This document shows, piece after piece, positions 8,417 to 16,305 of a stretch of DNA of 47,544 nt (position 1 is its first letter; every line of letters starts with the position of its first letter). The DNA is taken from positions 1-47,544 of the forward strand of contig CADBUP010000050.1 in NCBI GenBank assembly GCA_902797885.1, written 5' to 3'. The notes under the pieces are model-generated. The model made no database searches and had not been told where the DNA came from. It was given only the letters and a program-made list of their open reading frames with translations. The stretch is from an uncultured Ruminococcus sp. Lineage in GTDB: Bacteria; Bacillota; Clostridia; Monoglobales; Monoglobaceae. The translations under genes and the position numbers were made by a program.

Positions 8417-9052
8417 TTAAACAGTATGGCAGAAATATTTATCGATAATCTCAAGAGCGTCTTTATCAATCATAACTTCGCCGTATTCGTTAAGCCTTCC
8501 GTGAGCATACTGACCGTGCGGAACCTTACTTCCGAACTCCGGCAGGATTATGTCAGACTCATAAGCCGAAAGTGCATCGGCCGGCGTAAGATACAGATAA
8601 AATTCATCGCCCATTTTATACATAACGCTTCCGCCGAAATACTTTCCTTTAAGCTGTTCCGCCGCGCTGCAAACCGCTTCAAAGTCACGGAATTTATATA
8701 TATACTTCCTCTGTTTCTTCGGTGCGTTTTCGGTTGGCCGAAGTTCGCTTCGGCGAATTTTTCCCTTATAGCTGCAATTATCGATGGCCTTTTCAAGCTC
8801 ATCCTCTGAACAAACCCGCGTTATCATCATACCTATCCCGTTTTCGTATGACGGAATGGTTTCTACGAAAAGCTTCGCCCCGTCGAGTGAAAATTCACCG
8901 TTTTCCTCCGCCATATGTATGGCGCGCCAAAACATTTTTTGAACCTCGGGCGCGTTTTCGGATATTTTAGCCGGAGTAATGTTCAGCTCCCGCGCTTCAT
9001 CGCTGTCAATCAATACTTTAATCTTGTTTTCATTCACACGTTCAACTTTCAT
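8417..9052 (-). CDS. mecA: Adaptor protein MecA
   Basis: A 211-residue adaptor that hands unfolded or regulatory substrates to ClpC/ClpCP. The N-terminal substrate-binding domain begins MKVERVNENKIKVLI with DSDEARELNI; a charged linker (residues ~105-115) leads to the C-terminal ClpC-binding domain (YIYKFRDFEAVCSAAEQL, SVMYKMGDEFYLYL, residues ~115-205). Length fits the family. SD AGGGGG precedes the ATG. It has its own promoter (9157-9185) and terminator (8323-8368), so it is monocistronic. In non-competent Clostridia the role is general proteostasis rather than competence control. Confidence 0.92.
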   Translation of the reverse strand: MKVERVNENKIKVLIDSDEARELNITPAKISENAPEVQKMFWRAIHMAEENGEFSLDGAKLFVETIPSYENGIGMMITRVCSEDELEKAIDNCSYKGKIRRSELRPTENAPKKQRKYIYKFRDFEAVCSAAEQLKGKYFGGSVMYKMGDEFYLYLTPADALSAYESDIILPEFGSKVPHGQYAHGRLNEYGEVMIDKDALEIIDKYFCHTV

Positions 9053-9156
9053 TTCAATTCCCCCTGCCGTTCACATGTCATAAAAATGTACTTCGGCATT
9101 CCTGATTACAAAATACTATGCTTTAGAATATTCATATATTCCTGATGTGTGTATAT

Positions 9157-9185
9157 ATTATAACAATCACATCCGCATATTTCAA
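9157..9185 (-). promoter_or_regulatory. mecA promoter
   Basis: Minus strand: -35 TTGAAA (9180-9185), 17-bp spacer, -10 TATAAT (9157-9162). The rest of the 239-bp purF-mecA gap is AT-rich and shows no gene and no convincing purF terminator. Confidence 0.8.
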
Positions 9186-9291
9186 TGTAAAATTAATGGA
9201 AACGATAAATTGTAATTTCCTTGTAAATAATATGAAATCTTTGTAACCTTTATGAAATAAATTTCCGTGTTTTGTATGAGCTGAGTGTAAC

Positions 9292-10725
9292 CTATTGCAC
9301 CCCTTCAGAAATTTTATGTTCAAATTTATCCTTATCGGTGCTCTTAGGTATCTCTGTCGGATAACTTCCGTCAAAGCACGCCGTACAGCAATGCTCTTCC
9401 CACTCGCCGGCAAGCTTTTTTGCGTTTTCAAGGCTTAAATAGCCTAAGCTGTCGGCGTTCAGAAGCTCTTCCACCTCTTTTATCGAGTGGTTGCTTGCTA
9501 TCAGTCCCTTGCTTGAATCCACGTCTGTTCCGTAATAGCACGGATGAAGAAATGCAGGCGACGATATACGCATATGCACCTCTTTGGCACCTTTATCGCG
9601 AAGCATTTGAATAATTTGCTTACTTGTCGTGCCGCGGACAATTGAGTCGTCGATAAGTACAACCCGCTTGCCTCTGACGGCCTCGTCAATCGGACTGAGC
9701 TTAATTTTTACCTTGTTTTCTCTGTCCGTCTGACCCGGAGTTATAAACGTTCTTCCTATATATTTATTTTTAACAAACCCGATTGCGTACGGTATTCCCG
9801 ATGCCCGCGAATAGCCCAAAGCGGCGTCAATTCCGGAATCGGGTACCCCTATAACAACATCGGCGTCAACCGGATGCTCGCTTGCGAGGAACTCGCCCGC
9901 CATCAAATGCGACCTTTGAACCGGCATTCCGTCAATCACCGAATCGGAACGCGAAAAGTATATATATTCAAACAGACAGACCGCACGCTTTTTTGTTCCG
10001 CAATGCGTCCTTATCGACCGTATTCCGTCCTTATCAAAGACAAGAATTTCGCCGGCTTCAATGTCGCGTACGAATTCCGCCCCGACCGCGCTGAGCGCAC
10101 AGCTTTCGGAAGCAATAACAAAGCTTCCGTCCTCTCTTCTGCCATAGCAAAGCGGTCTCATTCCGCGCGGATCACGAACCGCAATAAGCTTCTGAGGCGA
10201 CATTATAATCAGCGAATATGCCCCCTCAAGCTCATTCATTGCCGACTCAATCGCCTCTTCAACCGACGGAAGCTTAATACGTTCTCTCGTCACAAGATAG
10301 GCTATCGTTTCGGTATCGACCGTTGTATGAAAAATCGCTCCGTTAAGCTCAAGGCCCCGTCGAAGCTCCGCCGCATTCGTCAGGTTTCCGTTATGCACAA
10401 GCGACATAAGCCCCTTTATGTGGCGAACCTCTATCGGCTGACAGTTCGTCCGATTATTAGAGCCTGTTGTTCCGTATCTGGTATGCCCTATGGCAACAGT
10501 CCCCTCACCCAGTTCTTCCATCACCCGAGGGGTAAAAACATCGCCGACAAGGCCGACATCCTTATGGGTTTTAAATATTCCGTCATCATTTACGGTTATG
10601 CCACAGCCTTCCTCACCTCTGTGCTGAAGCGCATAAAGCCCGCTCAAAACCGTGCTTTTCGCATTCCTGTCCTTCTGCCCGTAAACGCCGAACACTCCGC
10701 ATTCTTCATGTATTGTATCAAACAT
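9292..10725 (-). CDS. purF: Amidophosphoribosyltransferase
   Basis: PurF (477 aa) catalyses the first committed step of de novo purine synthesis, transferring glutamine amide nitrogen to PRPP. The N-terminal glutaminase domain begins after an 8-residue propeptide; Cys9 in EECGVFGVYG is the nucleophile exposed by processing. The phosphoribosyltransferase domain carries the PRPP loop VVLIDDSIVRGTTS (355-368). Cysteines at 250, 396, 447 and 450 match the 4Fe-4S ligands of the Bacillus-type enzyme, so this is the oxygen-sensitive Fe-S form. SD AAAGGTGA precedes the ATG. No other pur gene is adjacent, which is unusual since purF often sits in a pur operon. Confidence 0.97.
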   Translation of the reverse strand: MFDTIHEECGVFGVYGQKDRNAKSTVLSGLYALQHRGEEGCGITVNDDGIFKTHKDVGLVGDVFTPRVMEELGEGTVAIGHTRYGTTGSNNRTNCQPIEVRHIKGLMSLVHNGNLTNAAELRRGLELNGAIFHTTVDTETIAYLVTRERIKLPSVEEAIESAMNELEGAYSLIIMSPQKLIAVRDPRGMRPLCYGRREDGSFVIASESCALSAVGAEFVRDIEAGEILVFDKDGIRSIRTHCGTKKRAVCLFEYIYFSRSDSVIDGMPVQRSHLMAGEFLASEHPVDADVVIGVPDSGIDAALGYSRASGIPYAIGFVKNKYIGRTFITPGQTDRENKVKIKLSPIDEAVRGKRVVLIDDSIVRGTTSKQIIQMLRDKGAKEVHMRISSPAFLHPCYYGTDVDSSKGLIASNHSIKEVEELLNADSLGYLSLENAKKLAGEWEEHCCTACFDGSYPTEIPKSTDKDKFEHKISEGVQ

Positions 10726-10755
10726 TTTAATGTCACCTTTCTTTATAATAAAGAC

Positions 10756-10797
10756 AAAAAGGCATAGATGTCCCGAAAAAAATCAGACATCCTTGCC
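10756..10797 (-). terminator. Intrinsic terminator between metI and purF
   Basis: Stem 10761-10772 with 10786-10797 (12 bp with a two-base internal mismatch), followed on the minus strand by five U (10756-10760). It can end the metQNI transcript. Because the predicted purF promoter lies upstream of it, it would also act on the purF leader. Confidence 0.75.
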
Positions 10798-10809
10798 CTT
10801 TACAATATA

Positions 10810-10838
10810 ATATTAACACACCTCACACGCTTTGTCAA
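10810..10838 (-). promoter_or_regulatory. Putative purF promoter
   Basis: Minus strand: -35 TTGACA (10833-10838), 17-bp spacer, -10 TAATAT (10810-10815). The start would be near 10803, directly before the terminator stem. Confidence 0.65.
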
Positions 10839-10870
10839 GAAAAACGTAATTCAGATAAGTCATATTCTCA

Positions 10871-11575
10871 TCAGTTTCGCAGGCGTTTATCCGACTTGAC
10901 CGAAATGCGCGTACCGATTGACTGAAATATCTGAACCAAAACAATAAGGAAGAATACAGCGACAAGCATAACAAGATACTTATATCTGTAATAGCCATAG
11001 TTAATGGCTATTTTACCTAAGCCTCCGCCTCCGATTATACCGCTCATAGCGGAATAACCAAGGATTGTGGTAACGGCAATCGTCAGATTCGACATAAGCG
11101 ACGGAACGCTCTCGGGTATCATAACCTTTGCAATAATCTGCATAGGCGATGCACCCATACTTTGTGCCGCCTCGATAATATTCGGATTAAGCTCGCGCAG
11201 GCTGCTTTCGACAAGCCTCGCCACGAACGGAGCAGCGGCAATAACAAGGGGAACTATCGACGCGGTGGTTCCGACCGAGGTTCCCACAATCACGCGGGTC
11301 AGCGGAATAACCAAAATCATAAGTATCAGAAACGGTATCGAACGAAGCAGGTTTATCACAACGCCCAGCACAGTCAGAACAGGTCTCGGCAGGGGAAGCA
11401 CCCCATCCTTTTCGCCAACGACAAGAAGCACGCCCAGAGGAAGACCTATAATAACCGAGAACAATGTCGAAAGAAGCGTTACATATACCGTTTCCCATAT
11501 AGCCAACAAAAATTCGTTCTGTATAATCTGTAAGGCTTCGCTCACAGCTTCATTTGAAAATAACTGACCAATCAT
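10871..11575 (-). CDS. metI: Methionine ABC transporter permease
   Basis: A 234-residue integral membrane permease of the MetI family with five to six hydrophobic segments (first near residues 25-50, last near 195-220). It carries the EAA loop contacting the ATPase (EAAQSMGASPMQIIAKVMIP, about residues 136-155) and the GGGGLG motif before the final helices. Its ATG overlaps the metN TGA by one base (TGATG), and its SD lies inside the metN 3' end, indicating translational coupling. Last gene of metQ-metN-metI. Confidence 0.95.
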   Translation of the reverse strand: MIGQLFSNEAVSEALQIIQNEFLLAIWETVYVTLLSTLFSVIIGLPLGVLLVVGEKDGVLPLPRPVLTVLGVVINLLRSIPFLILMILVIPLTRVIVGTSVGTTASIVPLVIAAAPFVARLVESSLRELNPNIIEAAQSMGASPMQIIAKVMIPESVPSLMSNLTIAVTTILGYSAMSGIIGGGGLGKIAINYGYYRYKYLVMLVAVFFLIVLVQIFQSIGTRISVKSDKRLRN

Positions 11576-12576
11576 CAGATATCCCTCCTTACAATAATAT
11601 CGGGTATATTTTCAAGATACTCGACCGCGGAGGACAGACAATCATCGCCGCCGTCAATACCTAAAATCATATTTCCGTAAACCTTATCCCCTATACACTT
11701 TGTCTGAGCATACAATATATTTGCCGCGATTTTTTTATCCATTGCCATTTTCGCAATAATAGGAGTTCCCGCAACCAACGCCCCGTTATAGATGACCCTG
11801 ATTGAATTTTTTGAAAGATGTTCCGGCAGGTTGTCATCCGGGTTCGAGGTAAACACAAGTCTCTTTGCCGCCGCCGATTTCGGCATGGTAAACACATCGT
11901 TTACCGTTCCCTCTTCGGCAATACTTCCGTTATCCAGAATCGCAACCTTATTGCACACCTTCTCGACCACACTCATCTGATGAGTAATTATAATCACTGT
12001 TATGCCGAGCCTTTTGTTTATATCTTTAATAAGGTCGAGAATAGACTCTGTGGTTTTTGGGTCAAGAGCACTCGTCGCCTCATCGCAAAGCAAGATTTTA
12101 GGGTCGGTTGCGAGGGCGCGCGCTATCGCAACTCTCTGTTGCTGACCGCCCGAAAGCCTTGACGGATATGCCTTTGCCTTATCGGGAAGCCCCACCGTTT
12201 CGAGAAGCTCAAGCGCTCTCTTTTTCGCCTTTGCGCGGCTTACGCCCGCAAGCTCTAACGGAAAACATATATTATCAAGGCAGGTACGCTGCATCAACAG
12301 ATTAAAGCTTTGAAAAATCATCGTCACATTCCTGCGAACCTCACGAAGCTTCGCCGCGCTGAGCGCACCGACATCCACGCCGTCGATTATAACCTTGCCC
12401 TCCGTCGGCCGTTCAAGCATATTTATACAGCGGACAAGCGTGCTCTTGCCGGCTCCGCTCATACCTATTATTCCATATATGTCGCCGTCATTCACGGTCA
12501 GCGTAATATTTTTCAGCGCATCAACCGTTCCGTCGGCAGTCTTAAACGTCTTAGAAAGATTTTGTATCTCTATCAT
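11575..12576 (-). CDS. metN: Methionine ABC transporter ATP-binding protein
   Basis: A 333-residue ATPase energising the D/L-methionine importer. Walker A GMSGAGKS (38-45), Q-loop near FQSFN, signature LSGGQQQR (141-148), Walker B ILLCDE (161-166), switch His in THQMS. The last ~75 residues form the NIL/ACT-type regulatory domain (methionine-binding, trans-inhibition in homologues). I place the start at the ATG at 12576: the in-frame ATG two codons earlier (12582) would be only 2 nt from the SD AAGGAG, whereas 12576 is 8 nt away and gives the family-typical MIEIQNLSK start. It follows metQ after a 186-bp gap holding a large hairpin. Confidence 0.95.
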   Translation of the reverse strand: MIEIQNLSKTFKTADGTVDALKNITLTVNDGDIYGIIGMSGAGKSTLVRCINMLERPTEGKVIIDGVDVGALSAAKLREVRRNVTMIFQSFNLLMQRTCLDNICFPLELAGVSRAKAKKRALELLETVGLPDKAKAYPSRLSGGQQQRVAIARALATDPKILLCDEATSALDPKTTESILDLIKDINKRLGITVIIITHQMSVVEKVCNKVAILDNGSIAEEGTVNDVFTMPKSAAAKRLVFTSNPDDNLPEHLSKNSIRVIYNGALVAGTPIIAKMAMDKKIAANILYAQTKCIGDKVYGNMILGIDGGDDCLSSAVEYLENIPDIIVRRDI

Positions 12577-12664
12577 AACCATTACTCCTTATCCGCCGCC
12601 CTGCCCGGCAATATTACCATCTCTCGCCCACAGGAAACACCGACAAAAGATTTGTTTATTAAAA

Positions 12665-12736
12665 AGCACAAATTACCACCAAGGCACACGGCGGCGAAGT
12701 AACCTTGAAAACCGTGTGCATAGGTGGCATCTTTGC
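12665..12736 (-). terminator. Large intercistronic hairpin between metQ and metN
   Basis: GCACACGG (12684-12691) pairs with CCGTGTGC (12712-12719). The stem is extended by CCACC/GGTGG (12676-12680 with 12723-12727) and further by AGCA.AA/TTTGCT, leaving a 20-nt apical loop. On the minus strand it is followed by GCUUUUUAAUAAAC. It could be a partial terminator or a processing/stabilising stem that raises metQ over metNI. The remainder of the gap shows no gene. Confidence 0.7.
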
Positions 12737-12762
12737 TTTGTGAGGTCTGCACCCCACCGAAA

Positions 12763-13620
12763 TTATTTAATTGGGTCAAGCGACTTCTGCTTTCCGCCGT
12801 ACAAGCCCATCGGCTCTACGTGGATTGCGCCGACTGATACGATGTGCGTTCCGTTCTGTTTGTTGAAGTCCTCAAGATAGGGCAGGTGCTGGAAATAGTT
12901 TGCATCAACCTCACCGCTATCCACAACGTTATTCGGCTGAATATAATCTGTGAACTCCTTGATGTCAAGCTTAATGTTCTTATCGGCAAGCAATTCCTTC
13001 GCCACCGCAAGAATTTCGGCGTGGGGTGTCGGCGAAGCGGCAACCGAAATCGTGCTTCCCGATAACGCGTCATAGTTCACCGAATCATCATAGCCGCTTC
13101 CCGGATTGTCAACAACGCTTACCACAGAACCTGAATACTTATCATTGATAAAATCCGCTACCTTTTTGCTTTCGAGCGCCGCCTTGAGCGCCTTAACCTT
13201 ATCGCTGTTTTCCGTTCCTTCCTTAACAGCAAGAATATTTCCGTATGCCGAAGAAGAACCCTCGGTAACAAGTGAATCCGATTTCGGATTTAGGTTTGCC
13301 TGGATAGCATAGTTTGAATTAATAACGGCATAGTCAACATCCTTTAAAACATTAGGAATCTGCGCCGCCTCAACCTCTTTGAACTTAATGTTATGCGGAT
13401 TCTCGGAAATATCACTAACTGTTGCCGTAATACCCGCTCCGTCCTTTAACTTGATATAGCCGTTGTCCTGAAGCAGGAGCAGGGCGCGCGCCTCATTGGT
13501 CGTATCGTTCGGTACGGCAATAGTAATATCCTTTCCCGACTTTCCGCCGCAGGCCGTAAGCAAGGCCGCCGCTGTAACTACCGCTAAAACACCTGATAAT
13601 AACTTTGTTAATCTTTTCAT
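12763..13620 (-). CDS. metQ: Methionine-binding lipoprotein
   Basis: A 285-residue substrate-binding lipoprotein of the NlpA/MetQ family. A lipobox LTAC (residues ~21-24) directs lipidation of Cys24, followed by GGKSGKD. Family segments include IKFKEVEAAQIPNVLKDVDYAVINSNYA and a C-terminal portion near NTHIVSVGAIHVEP-type sequence. SD GGAGG precedes the ATG. First gene of metQ-metN-metI under the promoter at 13661-13690. I find no S-box (SAM riboswitch) or T-box in the 5' region, so control may be by a transcription factor. Confidence 0.93.
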   Translation of the reverse strand: MKRLTKLLSGVLAVVTAAALLTACGGKSGKDITIAVPNDTTNEARALLLLQDNGYIKLKDGAGITATVSDISENPHNIKFKEVEAAQIPNVLKDVDYAVINSNYAIQANLNPKSDSLVTEGSSSAYGNILAVKEGTENSDKVKALKAALESKKVADFINDKYSGSVVSVVDNPGSGYDDSVNYDALSGSTISVAASPTPHAEILAVAKELLADKNIKLDIKEFTDYIQPNNVVDSGEVDANYFQHLPYLEDFNKQNGTHIVSVGAIHVEPMGLYGGKQKSLDPIK

Positions 13621-13660
13621 TGTTTTCCCTCCGTACTTATTATTTTCTTAACGTGTGTTT

Positions 13661-13690
13661 ATAATACCATATTTTCTCGCGGTTGTCCAA
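13661..13690 (-). promoter_or_regulatory. metQNI promoter
   Basis: Minus strand: -35 TTGGAC (13685-13690), 18-bp spacer, -10 TATTAT (13661-13666) preceded by TGG (extended -10). The leader is only about 35 nt, too short for a SAM riboswitch. Confidence 0.6.
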
Positions 13691-13707
13691 TACGGAATAA
13701 TTATAAA

Positions 13708-13732
13708 CGGCTATAGTTTTAAGCTATAGCCG
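13708..13732 (-). terminator. Terminator of the zinc-ribbon membrane protein gene
   Basis: Perfect 9-bp stem CGGCTATAG (13708-13716) with CTATAGCCG (13724-13732) and a 7-nt loop, followed on the minus strand by U-rich UUUAUAAUUAUU. The rest of the 225-bp gap down to metQ holds only the metQ promoter. Confidence 0.7.
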
Positions 13733-13845
13733 CCTCAAAAGATAATATTATATTTCTATAGAAAATGGTCCGTAACCGTTCCGAATGAGCATTATAAAAA
13801 TGAATTTTCGTTTATCGTGGTTTACCAACACGCTCTCTTCCTTTT

Positions 13846-14601
13846 TTATAATGATGACGGGTCAATAAACCAACGTCCGTTAATTCTATACACAACCACA
13901 CTACTTACAGACTGATTTTCAATGCCGCCGCTGTCAACCGAAAGCTGAAATTTAACACTATACGCCTTTCCGCAATGCATATTTCCATATGCCTTTCCGC
14001 TTCCGGCAACGCCCGCAAGAAAACTGTTCGCCGCGTCAACTTTCATTCTTAGTTCGTCTCGGCTAAGCTTTGTCTTTCCGATTATCTTACAATCGATATC
14101 AACATCTTCATCGTGCGCATACTGTTCGCTCAGTTTGTCAAAATACGAGAAATTATCCTTTATCATATTCTGATACTGTGGGGGTAAGGTCTTAACCAAA
14201 GCCTTTGTATCGCCGCTTTCCACCGCATCTATATACTTAAGAACGATTCTTCCCGGCGAGCTGTGACTGTCAACAATTCTATACACGCCGAAAGCCGCCG
14301 CGACAACCAATAAAACGGTCAGCGCAATAACCATAGCTTTAGCTCCGCCCCTTTTCTTCATGCGCGGCATCTCAAAACTTTCGTTGACCTCCTGATATTC
14401 CTGATACCCGGCTGACCTTCCCGTATCATCGCTTATAAATGTCTGATTTGAATCGGCAAGGCTCTCGCCGTTTTTGTTTAAAACCTCGTTTTCGTCAGCT
14501 TTATCGTTTATATTATCCGCCGCAGTATTAAGCGGCTTTCCGCAGGAAACACAAAATCTCGCTATATCTTCGTTTTCCTTTCCGCAGTTTTCACAACGCA
14601 T
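13846..14601 (-). CDS. Zinc-ribbon, single-pass membrane protein with extracytoplasmic DUF4878-like domain
   Basis: 251 residues. An N-terminal zinc ribbon (CENCG at 3-7 and CVSCG about 11 residues later) is followed by an acidic linker, then a basic stretch MKKRGG and a transmembrane helix (AMVIALTVLLVVAAAFGVY, about 88-106). The ~145-residue outer domain (VLKYIDAVESGDTKALVKTLPPQYQ to YRINGRWFIDPSSL) is typical of the DUF4878/NTF2-like lipoprotein fold. I place the start at ATG 14601, 8 nt after SD AGGAG; a TTG one codon upstream is less likely. Role unknown; such proteins are common in Clostridia. Confidence 0.8.
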   Translation of the reverse strand: MRCENCGKENEDIARFCVSCGKPLNTAADNINDKADENEVLNKNGESLADSNQTFISDDTGRSAGYQEYQEVNESFEMPRMKKRGGAKAMVIALTVLLVVAAAFGVYRIVDSHSSPGRIVLKYIDAVESGDTKALVKTLPPQYQNMIKDNFSYFDKLSEQYAHDEDVDIDCKIIGKTKLSRDELRMKVDAANSFLAGVAGSGKAYGNMHCGKAYSVKFQLSVDSGGIENQSVSSVVVYRINGRWFIDPSSL

Positions 14602-14631
14602 CAAAATTTCTCCTTTTGTACTATTTTCTTT

Positions 14632-14660
14632 AATATATCACAAAAATTCAACTGGGTCAA
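14632..14660 (-). promoter_or_regulatory. Promoter of the zinc-ribbon membrane protein gene
   Basis: Minus strand: -35 TTGACC (14655-14660), 17-bp spacer, -10 TATATT (14632-14637) with extended TGA. Confidence 0.75.
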
Positions 14661-14700
14661 CCTCCAAAATCACCAACTAAATACCGTACCGGATGCATTT

Positions 14701-14722
14701 AATTATTGATTTTTCAATAATT
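14701..14722. repeat. Perfect 9-bp inverted repeat
   Basis: AATTATTGA (14701-14709) and TCAATAATT (14714-14722) separated by TTTT, about 40 bp upstream of the -35 of the zinc-ribbon gene. Could be an operator; no U-run pattern makes it a good terminator. Confidence 0.5.
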
Positions 14723-14737
14723 ATCGACTTTATTCTT

Positions 14738-14776
14738 AAACGAAAAACCACCCGCACCGCGAGTGGTTTTTCGTTT
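14738..14776. terminator. Strong bidirectional terminator
   Basis: A 14-bp stem AAACGAAAAACCAC/GTGGTTTTTCGTTT flanks a smaller CGC/GCG stem. Lies just past the 68-residue zinc protein gene and ends the alpha-galactosidase transcript. Confidence 0.9.
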
Positions 14777-14780
14777 TGGA

Positions 14781-14987
14781 TTATTCCTTATTTTCAAACA
14801 AGGTACAACCCATTTTTTTAAACTCTTCTATCTTGTTTTCAAGAAGCTCAACCGAAACGTCAAAATGCGCGGCACAGCATTCGATACACATAAACTCAGC
14901 CGCGGCTCTGTTAAACAATTTTTTGTGGAGCCCTATTTCATCCGCACTTAGCCTCTTGCCGCATCTTATACAAAAATCATTCTTCAT
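14781..14987 (-). CDS. Small zinc-binding protein with two Cys pairs
   Basis: 68 residues. CIRCGKRLSADEIGLHKKL at the N-terminus and CIECC about 19 residues further supply a four-cysteine zinc site; the C-terminal part is an amphipathic helix (VELLENKIEEFKKMGC). I recognise it as a small conserved clostridial protein without known function. The ATG at 14987 is preceded by a GTG in frame and only a weak GGAAUAAUU-type SD. It lies 30 bp after the alpha-galactosidase stop and is probably co-transcribed with it, though a functional link is not evident. Confidence 0.7.
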   Translation of the reverse strand: MKNDFCIRCGKRLSADEIGLHKKLFNRAAAEFMCIECCAAHFDVSVELLENKIEEFKKMGCTLFENKE

Positions 14988-15017
14988 CACAATTATTCCG
15001 ATTATTCCGATGCGAGA

Positions 15018-16151
15018 TTAATTTTTCTCATTGATAACTTCACACACACAGATTCTAAATTTCATAACACCAACGTTAATCCACATACCATCCTCGTGAA
15101 TTCCCAAATCCTCGCCCGTCACGGCATCGGTCACCTTAACCTTAAGCCCGCTGTTACTGCGGATTCCCAAATCTTCAAACAAAACCGAAATATTTTGCAC
15201 CCACTCGTTTTGTTCGTCAATATTGAATATTGCAAACGCAATCCTTCCTCCGCTGAGAATCTTCGCCATAGTATAATACATGCCGGTATTTTTCATAACG
15301 AACGGCGGACAGCACTCGTCATCCTGATTTATCGCTATAAGTCCCGGATTCTTTAAGATATCCTCGGTTGCCTTATCGGCATTACCTATATCACAGCCGA
15401 TAATCAGCGGCGAGCCCATAAACGCCCACATAGCAAAGTGCATTAAATACTCCTCATCCGAACATCCGCCGAGACCTACATGTCCCTTGTTTTTCATGCC
15501 TACAATCAGCATATCCATATCGTTATAACAGCCGGGGCCGTTTCCGTTTAAATTACTAACCTGAGACCGGAATATTTCGGTAAACGACTTTGTGTTATCA
15601 AAAATATCGCCTGTTGAGCGATATGTATGAGCGCCTCTCGAACGCATCCATTGCGACGGGTTTTCCTCGCCCCAGTTACAAGCGGCAAAGACTATATCCC
15701 TTCCGCTGTTTCTGGGCGCCATCGCCATTGTAAGATACGCGTTTTCTTTGTTCGCGCTCAGGGGGAAGTTACAAAAATCATACTTAAGATAATCAACTCC
15801 CCACTCCGCAAACTGCTTCGCGTCCTCAAACTCATAGCCGAAGCTGCCGGGGTAGCCGGCACAGGTGATTGCCCCCGCGCAGGAGTATATTCCAAATTTA
15901 AGTCCCTTTGAATGAATATAGTCGGCAAGCGCCTTCATTCCGCTCGGGAAGAGTTCGGGGTTCGGAACCATTTTTCCGTTCTCTCTTTGTTTTAACGCCC
16001 AGCAATCATCTATGATAACATACTCATATCCTACGTCTTTATAACCTCTTTCAACTATAATATCAGCGGTTTTCTTTATTAAATCCTCATTTATATTTTC
16101 CGCAAAGGTGTTCCAAGAATTCCATCCCATTATCGGTTTTTCGCACAACAT
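15018..16151 (-). CDS. GH27 alpha-galactosidase (cytoplasmic)
   Basis: A 377-residue TIM-barrel glycosidase. The N-terminus (MGWNSWNTF, residues 8-16) and IIDDCW (47-51) form the galactose pocket. The nucleophile is Asp125 in YLKYDFC and the acid/base Asp182 in STGDIFD. The short C-terminal beta domain (from about residue 295) closes the protein. No signal peptide, so substrates are oligosaccharides taken into the cell. SD GGAGG precedes the ATG. It lies downstream of the large GH106-like gene on the same strand and belongs to a carbohydrate locus flanked by AraC regulators. Confidence 0.93.
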   Translation of the reverse strand: MLCEKPIMGWNSWNTFAENINEDLIKKTADIIVERGYKDVGYEYVIIDDCWALKQRENGKMVPNPELFPSGMKALADYIHSKGLKFGIYSCAGAITCAGYPGSFGYEFEDAKQFAEWGVDYLKYDFCNFPLSANKENAYLTMAMAPRNSGRDIVFAACNWGEENPSQWMRSRGAHTYRSTGDIFDNTKSFTEIFRSQVSNLNGNGPGCYNDMDMLIVGMKNKGHVGLGGCSDEEYLMHFAMWAFMGSPLIIGCDIGNADKATEDILKNPGLIAINQDDECCPPFVMKNTGMYYTMAKILSGGRIAFAIFNIDEQNEWVQNISVLFEDLGIRSNSGLKVKVTDAVTGEDLGIHEDGMWINVGVMKFRICVCEVINEKN

Positions 16152-16198
16152 ATAAATTCCTCCACATATAAATTTATATTTTTATATTTTATACGAAC

Positions 16199-16227
16199 AT
16201 TATACAGTACAAATGGGTGTAATTTAA
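16199..16227 (-). promoter_or_regulatory. Possible alpha-galactosidase promoter
   Basis: Minus strand: -10 TATAAT (16199-16204) is a perfect match; -35 TTAAAT (16222-16227) at 17 bp is poor. The 154-bp gap to the upstream gene is otherwise AT-rich with no terminator, so read-through from the GH106-like gene is also possible. Confidence 0.45.
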
Positions 16228-16305
16228 TAGTAAAAAATCAATATATATTAACTTTTATACACGCCGCCCCATCATAATAAGTTTAAGTTTTTTACGTCCG
16301 AAAGC

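Noticed and set aside
9874-10767. 297-codon plus-strand frame opposite purF
   Set aside because: Antisense to a firmly identified gene; composition is basic and shadow-like with no domain.
13621-13845. SAM riboswitch or T-box upstream of metQ
   Set aside because: The leader is about 35 nt and the remaining gap holds only a terminator for the neighbouring gene; no S-box or T-box motif is present.
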